Source of the DNA: Hydrogenophaga sp.
GTDB taxonomy: Bacteria; Pseudomonadota; Gammaproteobacteria; Burkholderiales; Burkholderiaceae_C
NCBI RefSeq assembly: GCF_011390835.1
Contig: NZ_JAABRQ010000019.1
Span: 1 to 64,000 of the forward strand
Length of the DNA stretch: 64,000 nt
Reading direction: 5' to 3'
Shown: positions 27,116-35,871 of the stretch, piece after piece
Numbering within the stretch: the first letter of the stretch is position 1
Layout: every line of letters begins with the position of its first letter
Position numbers and translations under genes: made by a program
The notes under the pieces: model-generated
The model's input: only the letters and a program-made list of their open reading frames with translations
Told to the model about the DNA's origin: nothing
Database searches by the model: none

Positions 27116-27148
27116 GGGCCAGCCGCCGGGCCGCCCCAAGGCTGGCCC
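27116..27148 (-). repeat. Perfect inverted repeat in the lptB-rpoN gap
   Basis: GGGCCAGCC (27116-27124) and GGCTGGCCC (27140-27148) form a perfect 9-bp stem with a 15-nt loop, in the 127-nt space between lptB and rpoN. On the minus strand it is followed by a pyrimidine-rich stretch. It could be a partial terminator, an mRNA-stability hairpin, or a copy of a dispersed repeat. Confidence 0.45.
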
Positions 27149-27203
27149 AGCCCCCTTGGGAAGCAGCGACTCGCGCATCGGTGAAACATAGGGGTCTCGT
27201 CCA

Positions 27204-27998
27204 TCACATGCGAAAATGTTCGCCCAGGTAGACGCGGCGCACGTCCGCGTTCTCGACGATGTCAGCCGGCGTGCCACTGGTTAGCACGTGACCTTCGTTG
27301 ATGATGTAAGCGCGGTCGCAAATGCCCAGGGTTTCGCGCACGTTGTGATCGGTGATCAGCACACCGATGCCGCGCGATTTGAGAAAACCGATGATGCGCT
27401 GGATCTCGATCACCGCGATCGGGTCGATGCCGGCAAATGGCTCGTCGAGCAGGATGAAGCGCGGGTTGGTCGCCAGTGCGCGCGCAATCTCCACGCGGCG
27501 ACGCTCACCACCCGAGAGAGCGGGCGCAGGGGAATCGCGCAGGTGGTCCACATGCAGGTCGGCCAGAAGCTGGTCCAGCCGCTGCTCGATCTCGGCCGAG
27601 GGCAGCGAGCGGCCAGAAGGGTCGGTTTGCAGCTCCAGCACCGCTCGCACGTTCTCCGCCACGGTGAGTTTGCGGAAGATCGAAGCCTCTTGCGGCAGGT
27701 AGCCCAGACCCAAGCGTGCGCGCTGGTGGATCGGCAGCTTTTCAATCGCCTGACCGTCGAGCAGGATCTGCCCGGCGTCTGAACGCAGCAAGCCCACCAG
27801 CATGTAGAACGAAGTCGTTTTGCCCGCGCCGTTGGGTCCCAGCAGCCCGACCACCTCGCCCTTGTCGACCGAGAGCGACACGTCTTTGACCACCAGCCGG
27901 CTGCCGTAGGCCTTTTTCAAGCCACTGGCCACCAGGCGGCTGGTCACCTCAGGGCGGGAGGGGCTGGCAACCGCCGCGTCGGTCTCGGGCGCCCTCAC
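27204..27998 (-). CDS. lptB: LPS export ABC transporter ATP-binding protein
   Basis: The ATPase of the LptB2FGC machine that extracts LPS from the inner membrane. The 264-aa protein has Walker [10 protein letters not shown], the Q-loop LPQEASIF, signature [15 protein letters not shown], Walker [14 protein letters not shown] and the H-loop ITDHNV. An about 25-residue N-terminal extension precedes the ABC domain. The start is GTG, overlapping the lptA stop as GTGA. Confidence 0.96.
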   Translation of the reverse strand: MRAPETDAAVASPSRPEVTSRLVASGLKKAYGSRLVVKDVSLSVDKGEVVGLLGPNGAGKTTSFYMLVGLLRSDAGQILLDGQAIEKLPIHQRARLGLGYLPQEASIFRKLTVAENVRAVLELQTDPSGRSLPSAEIEQRLDQLLADLHVDHLRDSPAPALSGGERRRVEIARALATNPRFILLDEPFAGIDPIAVIEIQRIIGFLKSRGIGVLITDHNVRETLGICDRAYIINEGHVLTSGTPADIVENADVRRVYLGEHFRM

Positions 27999-28627
27999 GG
28001 GCGGCCTTCACCCAGCTGGCCGCTGGATTTGAGCGGGGCCGGTGTCGCGGGTGGTGAAGCCGGCGCATCGCCGTCCTTGGGCACGGGCGTGAGCATGGCG
28101 CGCACACGACCGGTGGGGTTGGCTGCGGTGCGGTTGGCCGGACCGCCGTCGACGGTGAACACGTCGTTGGCGTTGTTGTAGGCAATCACCGCGCCCGCGG
28201 TCTCATCGTTGACAGCCGTTCCCTTGAGGCGGCGCAGCACGGCGTTGCCGACAAAGCGCACGGTATCGGCCTTGCTGTCGTATTCGATGCGCTGGGCGGT
28301 GCCTTCGATGAACTCGTCCACGCCGTCACGCTTCTGGCGGAAAAAGGCCGGGCTGCCGGTGACGGTGCCGAACTGGTTGCCTTGCGCATCCTGCTTCACC
28401 TCGACCTGGGCGCCGCGAATCACGATGCTGCCCTTGGTGATGACCACGTTGCCGGTGAACACGCTGGTCTGCCGCGCGTCGTCGTAGCGCAGCGCGTCCG
28501 CCTCCGCATTCAGGGGCTGGTTGCGGTCGGCTTTTTCAGCCAGCGCAGCCCCCATGCCACCCAGGCTGGCGAGCAGCAGCGCGGCGAGCGCCAGCGAGGA
28601 TCGGAAACGGAGGTTCAGGGGCATCAT
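27995..28627 (-). CDS. lptA: LPS transport periplasmic protein LptA
   Basis: Forms the periplasmic beta-jellyroll bridge carrying LPS to the outer membrane. The 210-aa protein has a signal peptide ([20 protein letters not shown]) and OstA-type strands: [33 protein letters not shown], and [21 protein letters not shown] Pro/Ala-rich tail follows. ATG 28627 or 28624 is the likely start. A -10-like TACAAT lies at 28657-28652. lptC, usually just upstream of lptA, is absent: dsbA lies there instead. Confidence 0.92.
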   Translation of the reverse strand: MMPLNLRFRSSLALAALLLASLGGMGAALAEKADRNQPLNAEADALRYDDARQTSVFTGNVVITKGSIVIRGAQVEVKQDAQGNQFGTVTGSPAFFRQKRDGVDEFIEGTAQRIEYDSKADTVRFVGNAVLRRLKGTAVNDETAGAVIAYNNANDVFTVDGGPANRTAANPTGRVRAMLTPVPKDGDAPASPPATPAPLKSSGQLGEGRP

Positions 28628-28775
28628 AGGTAGGGCACGAAACTTGCATTCATTGTAACGGCGTGTGCATCGCCGCCACGAGCCATGCCATGACTTTTGC
28701 AGGCTTTGCCCGGATGCCTGCCCCAGCAAACAGATGGCCCGCACAAGGCGGGCCCAAGCAGATGTCAAACGCGGT

Positions 28776-29411
28776 TCAGCCCTTGCGGACTTCGGCGATC
28801 AGCGCCTCGGCCACCACAATCGAGCGTGGCCCCTGGCCTGGCACGTAGTAACGGCCCGCCACACCCAGGGCCGGCGTGCCTTCGACTTGGTAGGCGTCCT
28901 GCAACTGCGCTGCGCGCTTGGACTTGCCGGCGACGGCAAATGAGTTGTAAAAACTCTCAAATTTCGCCTTGTCCACCCCTTGCGCTGCCACCCAAGGGAT
29001 GATGGCGTCAGGCGTGGTCAGGCGCTGCTTGTCCACATGAATGGCGCGGAAAACCTTTTCGTGAAGCGCCTCGACCTGGCCCATGGCTTCGAGGGCGTAG
29101 TAGAGCTTTTGCATCGGGACGAAGGCATCACTGAACGCCACCGGCGTGCGCTTGATCGCCACGCCCGCGGGCTTTTTCTTGATCCAGGCTTCCATGACCG
29201 GCTCGAAGTTGAAGCAGTGGATGCAGGTGTAAGCGAAGAACTCCACCACCTCGATCTGGCCAGCCGGGCTGTCCACAGGCGCGGGCTTGGCCAGGCGAAC
29301 GAAGTCGGTGCCTTCTTTCAGACCTGTTAGCTGCGCCTGTGCGATGCTGTGACTCAGAGCGGCGAGGCCGCCGGCGGCCAGCAGGGAACGGGAAAAATCG
29401 CGACGTTGCAT
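28776..29411 (-). CDS. dsbA: Thiol:disulfide interchange protein DsbA
   Basis: Introduces disulfides into periplasmic proteins. The 211-aa thioredoxin-fold protein has the redox motif in EFFAYTCIHCFNFEP (CxxC is CIHC rather than the usual CPHC) and the cis-Pro loop VEGTPALGV. The N-terminus MQRRDFSRSLLAAGGLAALS carries a twin-arginine-like pair before a hydrophobic stretch, so Tat export is possible. Start 29411 excludes an in-frame upstream extension. Confidence 0.92.
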   Translation of the reverse strand: MQRRDFSRSLLAAGGLAALSHSIAQAQLTGLKEGTDFVRLAKPAPVDSPAGQIEVVEFFAYTCIHCFNFEPVMEAWIKKKPAGVAIKRTPVAFSDAFVPMQKLYYALEAMGQVEALHEKVFRAIHVDKQRLTTPDAIIPWVAAQGVDKAKFESFYNSFAVAGKSKRAAQLQDAYQVEGTPALGVAGRYYVPGQGPRSIVVAEALIAEVRKG

Positions 29412-29500
29412 GGAATCAGACTCCTTGAATGGCTTGTTTGGGGCGAGCCAGCGCCGCAAAAGTTCCCCCGGCAAGCGCCAGGGATGTGACAGGTGGCGGT

Positions 29501-30172
29501 TCAGCGCTGAACGCGGACCAAGGCGGCTTCCATGCCGTTTACCTCAAGCTGCTCGCGGGTCAGGTCGGCCAGAGCCTTCTGATTGAAAGGGCCCACGCGT
29601 ACGCGATACACCGTTCGCCCGGACTGCTCGCGTTCGCTGACCAGCGCTTCGATGCCGAGCATGGCGAGCTTCGCGCGCTGCGCCTCGGCGTCGTCGGCGG
29701 TGCGGAAAGCGCCGGCCTGCACGAAATACAGGAATGGGTCAGCGCCCGGACCAGGCGCTGGCATGGTGGGTACCACCGGCGCGCTCTGCCCCGCCTTGGC
29801 CCTGGCGAGGTCACCCAGCGGGTCGGCGGACTCGGCGGTCGCCGCACCCGGTTTGGGCAGGGCCTGGCCGTCGGGGGAAGGCACACTGATCGCGCCTTCG
29901 GCGGGTGTCCCTGGCGCATTGGGCGTGACGGTGCCAGTGGCCGACTTGCCATTGAGCACAGCGTTGGGGTTCCACCCTTTGTTGCGCTCGGCTTCAGCCG
30001 CGTCCTGCGCGGGGTTGCGCGACACGCCCCGGTCGACAAACGGCACGGGCACCTTGGTCACGTAGATCGCCACCCCCAGCGCTGCGCCCAGCCCCACCAG
30101 CAGGCCAACCACAAAACCCAACAGGGTGCCGCCGCCTTGCACACGGCGTGTTTGCTTCTGCATCGTCATCAA
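29501..30172 (-). CDS. SPOR-domain cell-division-type protein (FtsN/DedD-like)
   Basis: A 223-aa protein with a short cytoplasmic N-terminus, one membrane helix (LLGFVVGLLVGLGAALGVAI), a Pro/Ala-rich periplasmic linker and a C-terminal SPOR domain (YFVQAGAFRTADDAEAQRAK ... RVRVGPFNQKALADLTREQL). SPOR domains bind denuded peptidoglycan at the septum. It lies 10 nt after argS and was probably co-transcribed. ATG 30163 is a possible alternative start. Confidence 0.88.
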   Translation of the reverse strand: MMTMQKQTRRVQGGGTLLGFVVGLLVGLGAALGVAIYVTKVPVPFVDRGVSRNPAQDAAEAERNKGWNPNAVLNGKSATGTVTPNAPGTPAEGAISVPSPDGQALPKPGAATAESADPLGDLARAKAGQSAPVVPTMPAPGPGADPFLYFVQAGAFRTADDAEAQRAKLAMLGIEALVSEREQSGRTVYRVRVGPFNQKALADLTREQLEVNGMEAALVRVQR

Positions 30173-30182
30173 GAATTCCCGT

Positions 30183-31868
30183 TCACATTTTTGGCGGAGC
30201 GCTCACGCCCAGCACCGCGAGGCCATTGTGCAATACCTGCGCGGTGGCTGCGACCAGCGCCAGGCGCGCCGTTTTCACGCGCTCGTCATCCACGAGGATG
30301 CGCTCGGCATCGTAGTAACTGTGGTAACTCGCCGCCAGTTCACGCAGATAGAAGGTCACATCGTGCGGCGCGAAATCGCGCGCGGCATCGGCCAGCATCG
30401 CCGGGTATTTGGCCAGCAGCAGCATCAGCGCCTGCGCGGGTGCGCTGTCGAGCGCCGACAGGTCGGCGGACTTCAGCTGCGCGCTGTCACCACCCCAGGC
30501 AGCAAGTACCGAGCAGATGCGCGCGTGGGCGTACTGCACGTAGTACACCGGGTTGTCGTTGTTCTTCTGCACGGCGAGGTCGACGTCGAATGTGTACTCG
30601 GTGTCGGGCTTGCGGCTGAGCAGGAAAAAGCGCACCGCGTCCTTGCTGGTCCATTCGATCAAGTCGCGCAGCGTCACGTAGCTACCCGCGCGCTTGCTGA
30701 TCTTCACTTCCTCGCCGCCCTTCATCACGCGCACCATGGTGTGCAGCACGTAGTCGGGGTAACCGGCCGGAATGCCGACGTTGGCCGCCTGCAGGCCAGC
30801 GCGCACGCGCGCGATCGTGCCGTGGTGGTCGGTGCCCTGGATGTTAATCACCTTGGTGAACCCGCGCTCCCACTTGGCGATGTGGTACGCCACGTCGGGC
30901 ACGAAGTAGGTGAACGAGCCGTCGGACTTGCGCATCACGCGGTCCTTGTCGTCGCCGTAGTCGGTGGACTTGAGCCACAGCGCGCCGTCCTGCTCGTAGG
31001 TCTTGCCGGCCTCGACCAGCCGCTTGACCGTGGCCTCGACGCGGCCGCTGGTGTACAGGCTGGACTCCAGGAAGTAGTGGTCAAACTTGACGGCGAAGGC
31101 TTGCAGATCCAGATCTTGCTCGTGGCGCAAATAGGCCACGGCAAACTGGCGCATACCGTCGAGGTCGTTCACATCGCCGCTGGCGGTGAAGCTGCGGTCG
31201 TCGGCCTGCACAGTCTTTTTCGCCAGGAAGTCGTTGGCGATGTCCTGGATGTAGTCGCCGTTGTAGGCCGCGGCATTCTCGCCACTGGGCCAGCCCGCAT
31301 CGCCTGGCTTGAGGCCCTTGGCGCGCAGCTGGGTGGAGGTGGCCAGCGTGCTGATCTGCACCCCCGCGTCGTTGTAATAAAACTCGCGGTGCACCTGCCA
31401 GCCCTGGGTGGCGTAGAGGTTGCAGATGGCGTCGCCCAGCGCGGCCTGGCGACCATGGCCCACATGCAGCGGGCCGGTGGGATTGGCCGAGACAAATTCC
31501 ACCATGAGCTTCTGACCGTTGGCCGGTGCCTCGCCAAAAAACGGCCCCGCCGCCAGTACCTCGCGCACCACCTGCTGCTTGGCCTCGGGCTTCAGGCGGA
31601 TGTTGATGAAGCCGGGGCCGGCGATGTCAATTTCTGCCACCCACTGCTGGAACACCGGCAGCGCCAGCAAGGCCTCCCGCAACTGCTCGCCCAGCTGGCG
31701 CGGGTTGAGCTTGAGCGGTTTGGCGAGCTGCATCGCCGCGGTGATGGCAAAGTCGCCGTGGGCCGCCACCTTGGGCGACTCGAACGCCGCCTTGGCCCCG
31801 GCCCCTGGCGAAAGCGCGTCCAGCGCTGTGGCCAGGCCGGCCAGCAGGTCTTGTTTGATCTTGAGCAT
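30183..31868 (-). CDS. argS: Arginine--tRNA ligase
   Basis: Class Ia aminoacyl-tRNA synthetase charging tRNA-Arg. The 561-aa protein has the ArgRS N-terminal domain, the HIGH-type motif [20 protein letters not shown], the Arg-site residues, and [18 protein letters not shown] in the KMSKS position. It ends with the DALR anticodon-binding domain ([17 protein letters not shown]). The length is usual for the family. Confidence 0.97.
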   Translation of the reverse strand: MLKIKQDLLAGLATALDALSPGAGAKAAFESPKVAAHGDFAITAAMQLAKPLKLNPRQLGEQLREALLALPVFQQWVAEIDIAGPGFINIRLKPEAKQQVVREVLAAGPFFGEAPANGQKLMVEFVSANPTGPLHVGHGRQAALGDAICNLYATQGWQVHREFYYNDAGVQISTLATSTQLRAKGLKPGDAGWPSGENAAAYNGDYIQDIANDFLAKKTVQADDRSFTASGDVNDLDGMRQFAVAYLRHEQDLDLQAFAVKFDHYFLESSLYTSGRVEATVKRLVEAGKTYEQDGALWLKSTDYGDDKDRVMRKSDGSFTYFVPDVAYHIAKWERGFTKVINIQGTDHHGTIARVRAGLQAANVGIPAGYPDYVLHTMVRVMKGGEEVKISKRAGSYVTLRDLIEWTSKDAVRFFLLSRKPDTEYTFDVDLAVQKNNDNPVYYVQYAHARICSVLAAWGGDSAQLKSADLSALDSAPAQALMLLLAKYPAMLADAARDFAPHDVTFYLRELAASYHSYYDAERILVDDERVKTARLALVAATAQVLHNGLAVLGVSAPPKM

Positions 31869-31947
31869 AGGGGGGAGATTTTAGGTTCTGAGGCGGATCG
31901 ACCTCTGGCGATGGTGCGCAGGGCCTGTATCGGGTACCGTACGGGCC

Positions 31948-32439
31948 ATGAACAGCACCACACCCCCCAACCGCCGCCGCTGGCTCGGCCGCTTGCTTGC
32001 GCTGGGCGCGGGCACGGCCGCCGCATCCGGCGTCAGCCAGGCCGCCACGCCGCGAGCGCCCCTGCTCGGCGGCGAAGCGCCGCACAAGATCGTCTACCAG
32101 CTCAACCGCCACGAGCCCGAATACCAGGAAGCCATCTTCAACTCGATCAGCGCCATGCTGAAGAAGTATGTGGATGACGTCGCCATCGCCGTGGTGGTGT
32201 GGGGACCAGGCATCCATCTGCTGGCCAAGAAGCCGCAGCGCCCGGTGCCCGAACTGCACCAGCAGCGCGCCCGCAGCATGGCCGAAGCCTACGGCGTGCG
32301 CTTCATTGCCTGCGGCAACACCATGCACACCGTCGGCTGGACCGAGGCGGACATGCTGGCCTTTGCCCAGGTGGAAGAGGTGGGAGCAGCAGCGGTAATG
32401 GAACTGCAGGAACAAGGCTACGCCTACCTGGCCTGGTGA
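31948..32439 (+). CDS. DsrE-family protein with Tat-like signal
   Basis: A 163-aa exported protein. The N-terminus TPPNRRRWLGRLLALGAGTA has an RRR-W-L pattern and a hydrophobic stretch ending in a probable AQA-like cleavage site (SQAA). The mature part is DsrE-like: HKIVYQLNRHEPEYQEAIFN, VAIAVVVWGPGIHLLAKKPQ, and YGVRFIACGNTMHTVGW with one Cys. It is a distant paralogue of the protein at 9077-9505 and shares the GVRFxxC element. It is divergent from argS. Confidence 0.83.
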   Translation: MNSTTPPNRRRWLGRLLALGAGTAAASGVSQAATPRAPLLGGEAPHKIVYQLNRHEPEYQEAIFNSISAMLKKYVDDVAIAVVVWGPGIHLLAKKPQRPVPELHQQRARSMAEAYGVRFIACGNTMHTVGWTEADMLAFAQVEEVGAAAVMELQEQGYAYLAW

Positions 32440-32488
32440 GCCCGACCTGGGCTCTGGCGAGCGACTGAAGCCTGGGGGCACCTCAGCT

Positions 32489-33400
32489 TCAAGCCACCGC
32501 CATCGGCGCCAGGTGCGCCAGCGCCGCCGCCTTGACCGCCGCCGTCAGCCGCTGGGCGGATGGCGATTCGTGCGCCCAGTGCTGCCAGTACAGCACCACA
32601 TCGACGGTGGCCCCCGGCAGCAACTCCTCCAGGTCCTGGCGGTGTGCCAGCGTCTGCTCAGGCACCATGCCCCAGCCCATGCCTTGCGCAATCGCCACTT
32701 CAAAAGCATCCACTGCGGGCGCGAAATGGCGCGGATAGCGCGGCTGGCGCAGACCGAAATGCTGTTCCAGAAAGTCATCCTGAAGCGCGTCTTTGCGGTT
32801 GAAAATGATGGCGGGCTGCGCCAGCAGCTTGTGGGGTGAGATAGCGCCCGCCGGCGTGCGGCAGCGCTGCACCACGGCAGGCGACGCCACGCATCGGTAG
32901 CGCATCACGCCCAGCGGCTCGGCCACGCAGCCGCGCATGGCCTGGGCCAGCGTGGTCACGCAGCCCATCACCTCTCCACTCTTGAGCGCGTCGAGGGTGT
33001 GGTCCTGGTCGTCGATCACGATATCCAGTAACAACCGATGCCGCTGCAGCACCGGCGCCACGCCGGGCAGAAACCAGCTGGCCACCGAATCGGCATTGAT
33101 CGCCACGCTGAGCGACTGCCAGCGCCTCCCTGCACCCGACGCACCGCCACCCTGCAGCCCGCTGAGCAAATCGGTCTCCATCATGCGCACCTGCTTAACA
33201 TGGGCCAGCAGCGCCTGACCGGCCGCAGTAGCGCGCACCGACTTGCCACGCACCAGCAGGCGCTGGCCCATCTGGTCTTCGAGCGCCTTGATGCGCAGCG
33301 ACACCGCCGCCAGCGTGAGCGACAAGGCCTTGGCGGCCGGGCCAAAGCCCCCGTGTTCGATCACGGCGGCCAGGGCATCCAGCTGGCGGGCATCGAGCAT
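32489..33400 (-). CDS. argP: ArgP/LysG-type LysR regulator
   Basis: A 303-aa LysR regulator starting MLDARQLDALAAVIEHGGFG, with HTH AAKALSLTLAAVSLRIKALE and LGLRQPRYPRHF in the effector domain. It resembles E. coli ArgP/IciA and C. glutamicum LysG, which activate a divergent amino-acid exporter. Here a LysE/ArgO exporter is divergent with an AT-rich space between them, which supports the assignment. AGGA lies 8 nt before ATG 33400. Confidence 0.88.
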   Translation of the reverse strand: MLDARQLDALAAVIEHGGFGPAAKALSLTLAAVSLRIKALEDQMGQRLLVRGKSVRATAAGQALLAHVKQVRMMETDLLSGLQGGGASGAGRRWQSLSVAINADSVASWFLPGVAPVLQRHRLLLDIVIDDQDHTLDALKSGEVMGCVTTLAQAMRGCVAEPLGVMRYRCVASPAVVQRCRTPAGAISPHKLLAQPAIIFNRKDALQDDFLEQHFGLRQPRYPRHFAPAVDAFEVAIAQGMGWGMVPEQTLAHRQDLEELLPGATVDVVLYWQHWAHESPSAQRLTAAVKAAALAHLAPMAVA

Positions 33401-33425
33401 GACCAGTCCTTTGGTTTGATTGATT

Positions 33426-33443
33426 TTTATTTAATTAAATAAA
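33426..33443. promoter_or_regulatory. 18-bp perfect AT palindrome between argP and the exporter
   Basis: TTTATTTAATTAAATAAA is a perfect 18-bp palindrome in the 157-bp divergent intergenic region. The surrounding ~60 bp are strikingly A/T rich for this genome (TTAACTTGATTTAATTTTAT follows). The position between a LysR regulator and its likely target suggests an operator and divergent promoters. Confidence 0.55.
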
Positions 33444-33557
33444 GTTCGCGTTAACTTGATTTAATTTTATGCCAGGGGCGAGCACACTTCTCCGTCTGCT
33501 GACGCCCTTTGAATTGCTCAGCAACCGACCTCTTGTCTTTTGAACCGGTGACCCGCC

Positions 33558-34202
33558 ATGTCTTTCGCCCTCGCATCCTTCCCCACCTTCACCGCCGGCA
33601 TGGTGCTGAGCATGTCGCTCATCATGGCCATCGGCCCGCAGAACGCCCATGTGCTGCGCATGGGCCTGCAGCGTCAGCATGTCTGGCTCACGGTGGCGGT
33701 GTGCATGCTGTCCGACATGGTGCTCATCGGTATCGGCGTGTTGGGCCTGTCGCAGCTCGGCGGCCTGTCGGACAAGCTGATGGGGGCGCTCGTGGGCGCG
33801 GGCGCGCTGTTCCTCACCGTCTACGGCTGGAAAGCCTTTCACCGATTCCTGCACCCGCAGGTGCTCAACCTCGACCCCGCAACGGCTGAAGCCACCCCAC
33901 AGCCAACCACCAGCCGGCGCCAGGCGGTGCTGGCCGCGCTCGCGTTTTCCTGGCTCAACCCGCACGCCTGGCTCGACACCGCGGTGCTGATCGGCACCGC
34001 CTCGCTAGCTTACGGCGCCAGCGCCAACGTGTTCGGCATGGGCGCCGCCGCGGGCTCGGTAGTGTGGTTTGCCGCCCTGGGCCTGGCCGCCTTCTGGCTC
34101 GGCCGCCGTCTCAACTCGCTGCACCTCTGGCGCGCGCTGGACGGTGCCGTGGCGCTCATGATGTGGGGCACGGCCGCTTTTCTGTTGAAAAGCCTGTTCT
34201 GA
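33558..34202 (+). CDS. LysE/ArgO-family basic amino-acid exporter
   Basis: A 214-aa membrane protein with about six helices and the LysE signature MSLIMAIGPQNAHVLRMGLQ plus AFSWLNPHAWLDTAVLIG, which mark the ArgO/LysE branch for arginine or lysine export. It is divergent from the ArgP-like regulator, which probably induces it when the basic amino acid accumulates. ATG 33558 follows GGTGA. Confidence 0.9.
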   Translation: MSFALASFPTFTAGMVLSMSLIMAIGPQNAHVLRMGLQRQHVWLTVAVCMLSDMVLIGIGVLGLSQLGGLSDKLMGALVGAGALFLTVYGWKAFHRFLHPQVLNLDPATAEATPQPTTSRRQAVLAALAFSWLNPHAWLDTAVLIGTASLAYGASANVFGMGAAAGSVVWFAALGLAAFWLGRRLNSLHLWRALDGAVALMMWGTAAFLLKSLF

Positions 34203-34241
34203 TGCTTTGTTGCGCCGGACCGACCGCGCAGGCCCCAGCGG

Positions 34242-34529
34242 CTAAAGGCCCTGGGTGACGACCAGATGCGACCGGGTGGTGCGCTCGCGGATCGTGCGCA
34301 AAGGCGCGTACTCGGGTGACGTCCACCAAGCCCGAAAACGCGCCATGTCAGGAAACTCCAGGATCACGCAGCGTTTGGGCGACCAACTGCCTTCGAGCAC
34401 CTCGGTATCGCCGCCGCGCGCGAGGTAGCGACCGCCGTGAGCGGTGATCGTGGCCGGCACCTGCTGCCGGTAAGCCTCGTAGCCTTCACTGTCGATCACT
34501 TCCACGTCTGCAATCACGTAAGCCGCCAT
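34242..34529 (-). CDS. DUF1330 domain protein
   Basis: A 95-aa dimeric alpha-beta barrel-type protein: MAAYVIADVEVIDSEGYEAY, GGRYLARGGDTEVLEGSW and PKRCVILEFPDMARFRAWWT. The length and motifs are those of DUF1330. The family function is unknown. ATG 34529 is chosen over an upstream in-frame ATG because the domain starts there. Confidence 0.9.
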   Translation of the reverse strand: MAAYVIADVEVIDSEGYEAYRQQVPATITAHGGRYLARGGDTEVLEGSWSPKRCVILEFPDMARFRAWWTSPEYAPLRTIRERTTRSHLVVTQGL

Positions 34530-34632
34530 GGCAATTCTCCGGTGAGTGGGCACACCGCGACGAGCGGGGCGCAGAGCACCATGATCACACAGGCCTGCAA
34601 GCCAGCCGAAGTGGGCAGGCGCTGCGCAGGTC

Positions 34633-35085
34633 CTAGAGCTGGCCCTCAGTCAGCGTGTCAAGCTGAAAACGCCCGCTCTTGTCCCACAGCCAAGTGTCGG
34701 TGTAGGTCACCGTGCGCGAGGGCGACGGGTAAGGCGCCGCGGCGCGCACGATGCGCTCGATCTCAGCCACCACCTCGGGCGCGTGGCTGGGCGCGCGCAA
34801 CCAGTTCATGCGCCCCACCTGACCGCGGCGATCGATGTCGACCTGCAGCACACCAATCGCATACAGGTTGGGCTGCATCACACCTCTGTAGATGCGATCG
34901 CTGTTGCGGGTGTAGAGGTGACTGGCGACAGCCCGGCGGTACTCGCGCGAGGCAGGAGCGTCGGGCGCGCGGCCAACGCCAGGCATTGAAATTGGCATCG
35001 AGCAACCAACGATCAGGCTCGCGGCGCCAGCCGCTGCAGCGAACAAAATGCTCCGTCGTGCAACGAGGGTCGGTAGTCGGGTCAT
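34633..35085 (-). CDS. Small lipoprotein with a TonB-C-like domain
   Basis: A 150-aa protein. After Arg-rich MTRLPTLVARRSILFAAAAG a lipobox SLIVGC predicts lipidation. The body resembles a TonB C-terminal fold: NLYAIGVLQVDIDRRGQVGR, LRAPSHAPEVVAEIERIVRA and AAPYPSPSR. The partner is unknown. It lies in a patch less GC-rich than its surroundings. Confidence 0.65.
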   Translation of the reverse strand: MTRLPTLVARRSILFAAAAGAASLIVGCSMPISMPGVGRAPDAPASREYRRAVASHLYTRNSDRIYRGVMQPNLYAIGVLQVDIDRRGQVGRMNWLRAPSHAPEVVAEIERIVRAAAPYPSPSRTVTYTDTWLWDKSGRFQLDTLTEGQL

Positions 35086-35249
35086 AGCGTAGAAACGGCT
35101 TGGAGGCCGTCGACTGAAAAGAAATCGAATGCCGCAATGATGCAAAGGAAATCCCTGAGGGCGCGAATTCGCCCATGCAGTCTTTGGGGCCCGGCGCTGC
35201 CCCCCGACCTGCGGCTCCCAACCGATTGCAGCAAAGCAAAACCTCCAGT

Positions 35250-35789
35250 TCAATAGGTAACTTCCCTCGCTGAACGCAGGCGATCGGGTGATCCGAAGAC
35301 CTCGACGAGCTGCGAAATCGACAACGGCAGCTTGAAAGGACTCGGGCCATGCGCGGCACCCACTACGGGCGACTCCCGGCCGCCAGAACAATGTGAGCAT
35401 ATGCTCACCGAGACCAGTCGCCCTTTTTCAAAGCGGAGGTAGAAACCACCACCTGCGTACGCATCGTCGTCCTCAGCCTTCTTCCTCCAGCTCGCGGGCC
35501 ATTGGGAGGGCGCAACGAAACGCGGCAGATACTTGGCCACGACCTCCGGACGCAATGCCGACAGGGGAAGCATGGGCGCGTCGGCAGCCAGCTTCAGGCG
35601 CACACGGACGACCTCCTGGTCTGCCGCATCGTCCTGACCAAGGTCGATAGAAATCAGATAATAGAGAACCTCACTCGCACCCTCGAGTCGCTCTCCGTGG
35701 GCGACGATCACGCCCTTCTCGAAACGAGACACACCGGCACAAGCCAACAGCATTCCGATCACGCAAGAAATGATTGCCACTCGATACAT
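35250..35789 (-). CDS. Hypothetical lipoprotein
   Basis: A 179-aa protein beginning MYRVAIISCVIGMLLACAGV, a signal with lipobox LLAC. I recognise no domain. The body has charged and aromatic stretches (RFEKGRLVSVSICSHCSGG) with a CxxC pair. GGGAG lies 7 nt before the ATG. It and the neighbouring small lipoprotein use A/T-richer codons than nearby genes, which may mean later acquisition. The 164 nt between the two (35086-35249) hold nothing recognisable. Confidence 0.6.
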   Translation of the reverse strand: MYRVAIISCVIGMLLACAGVSRFEKGVIVAHGERLEGASEVLYYLISIDLGQDDAADQEVVRVRLKLAADAPMLPLSALRPEVVAKYLPRFVAPSQWPASWRKKAEDDDAYAGGGFYLRFEKGRLVSVSICSHCSGGRESPVVGAAHGPSPFKLPLSISQLVEVFGSPDRLRSAREVTY

Positions 35790-35871
35790 GGAATGCTCCC
35801 CCCAGCCCTCGTTTGAAGTCCAAAGCCTCCGAGCAGCAGCCAAGGTGAAGCTCCCAGCATGGCTCACAGGT

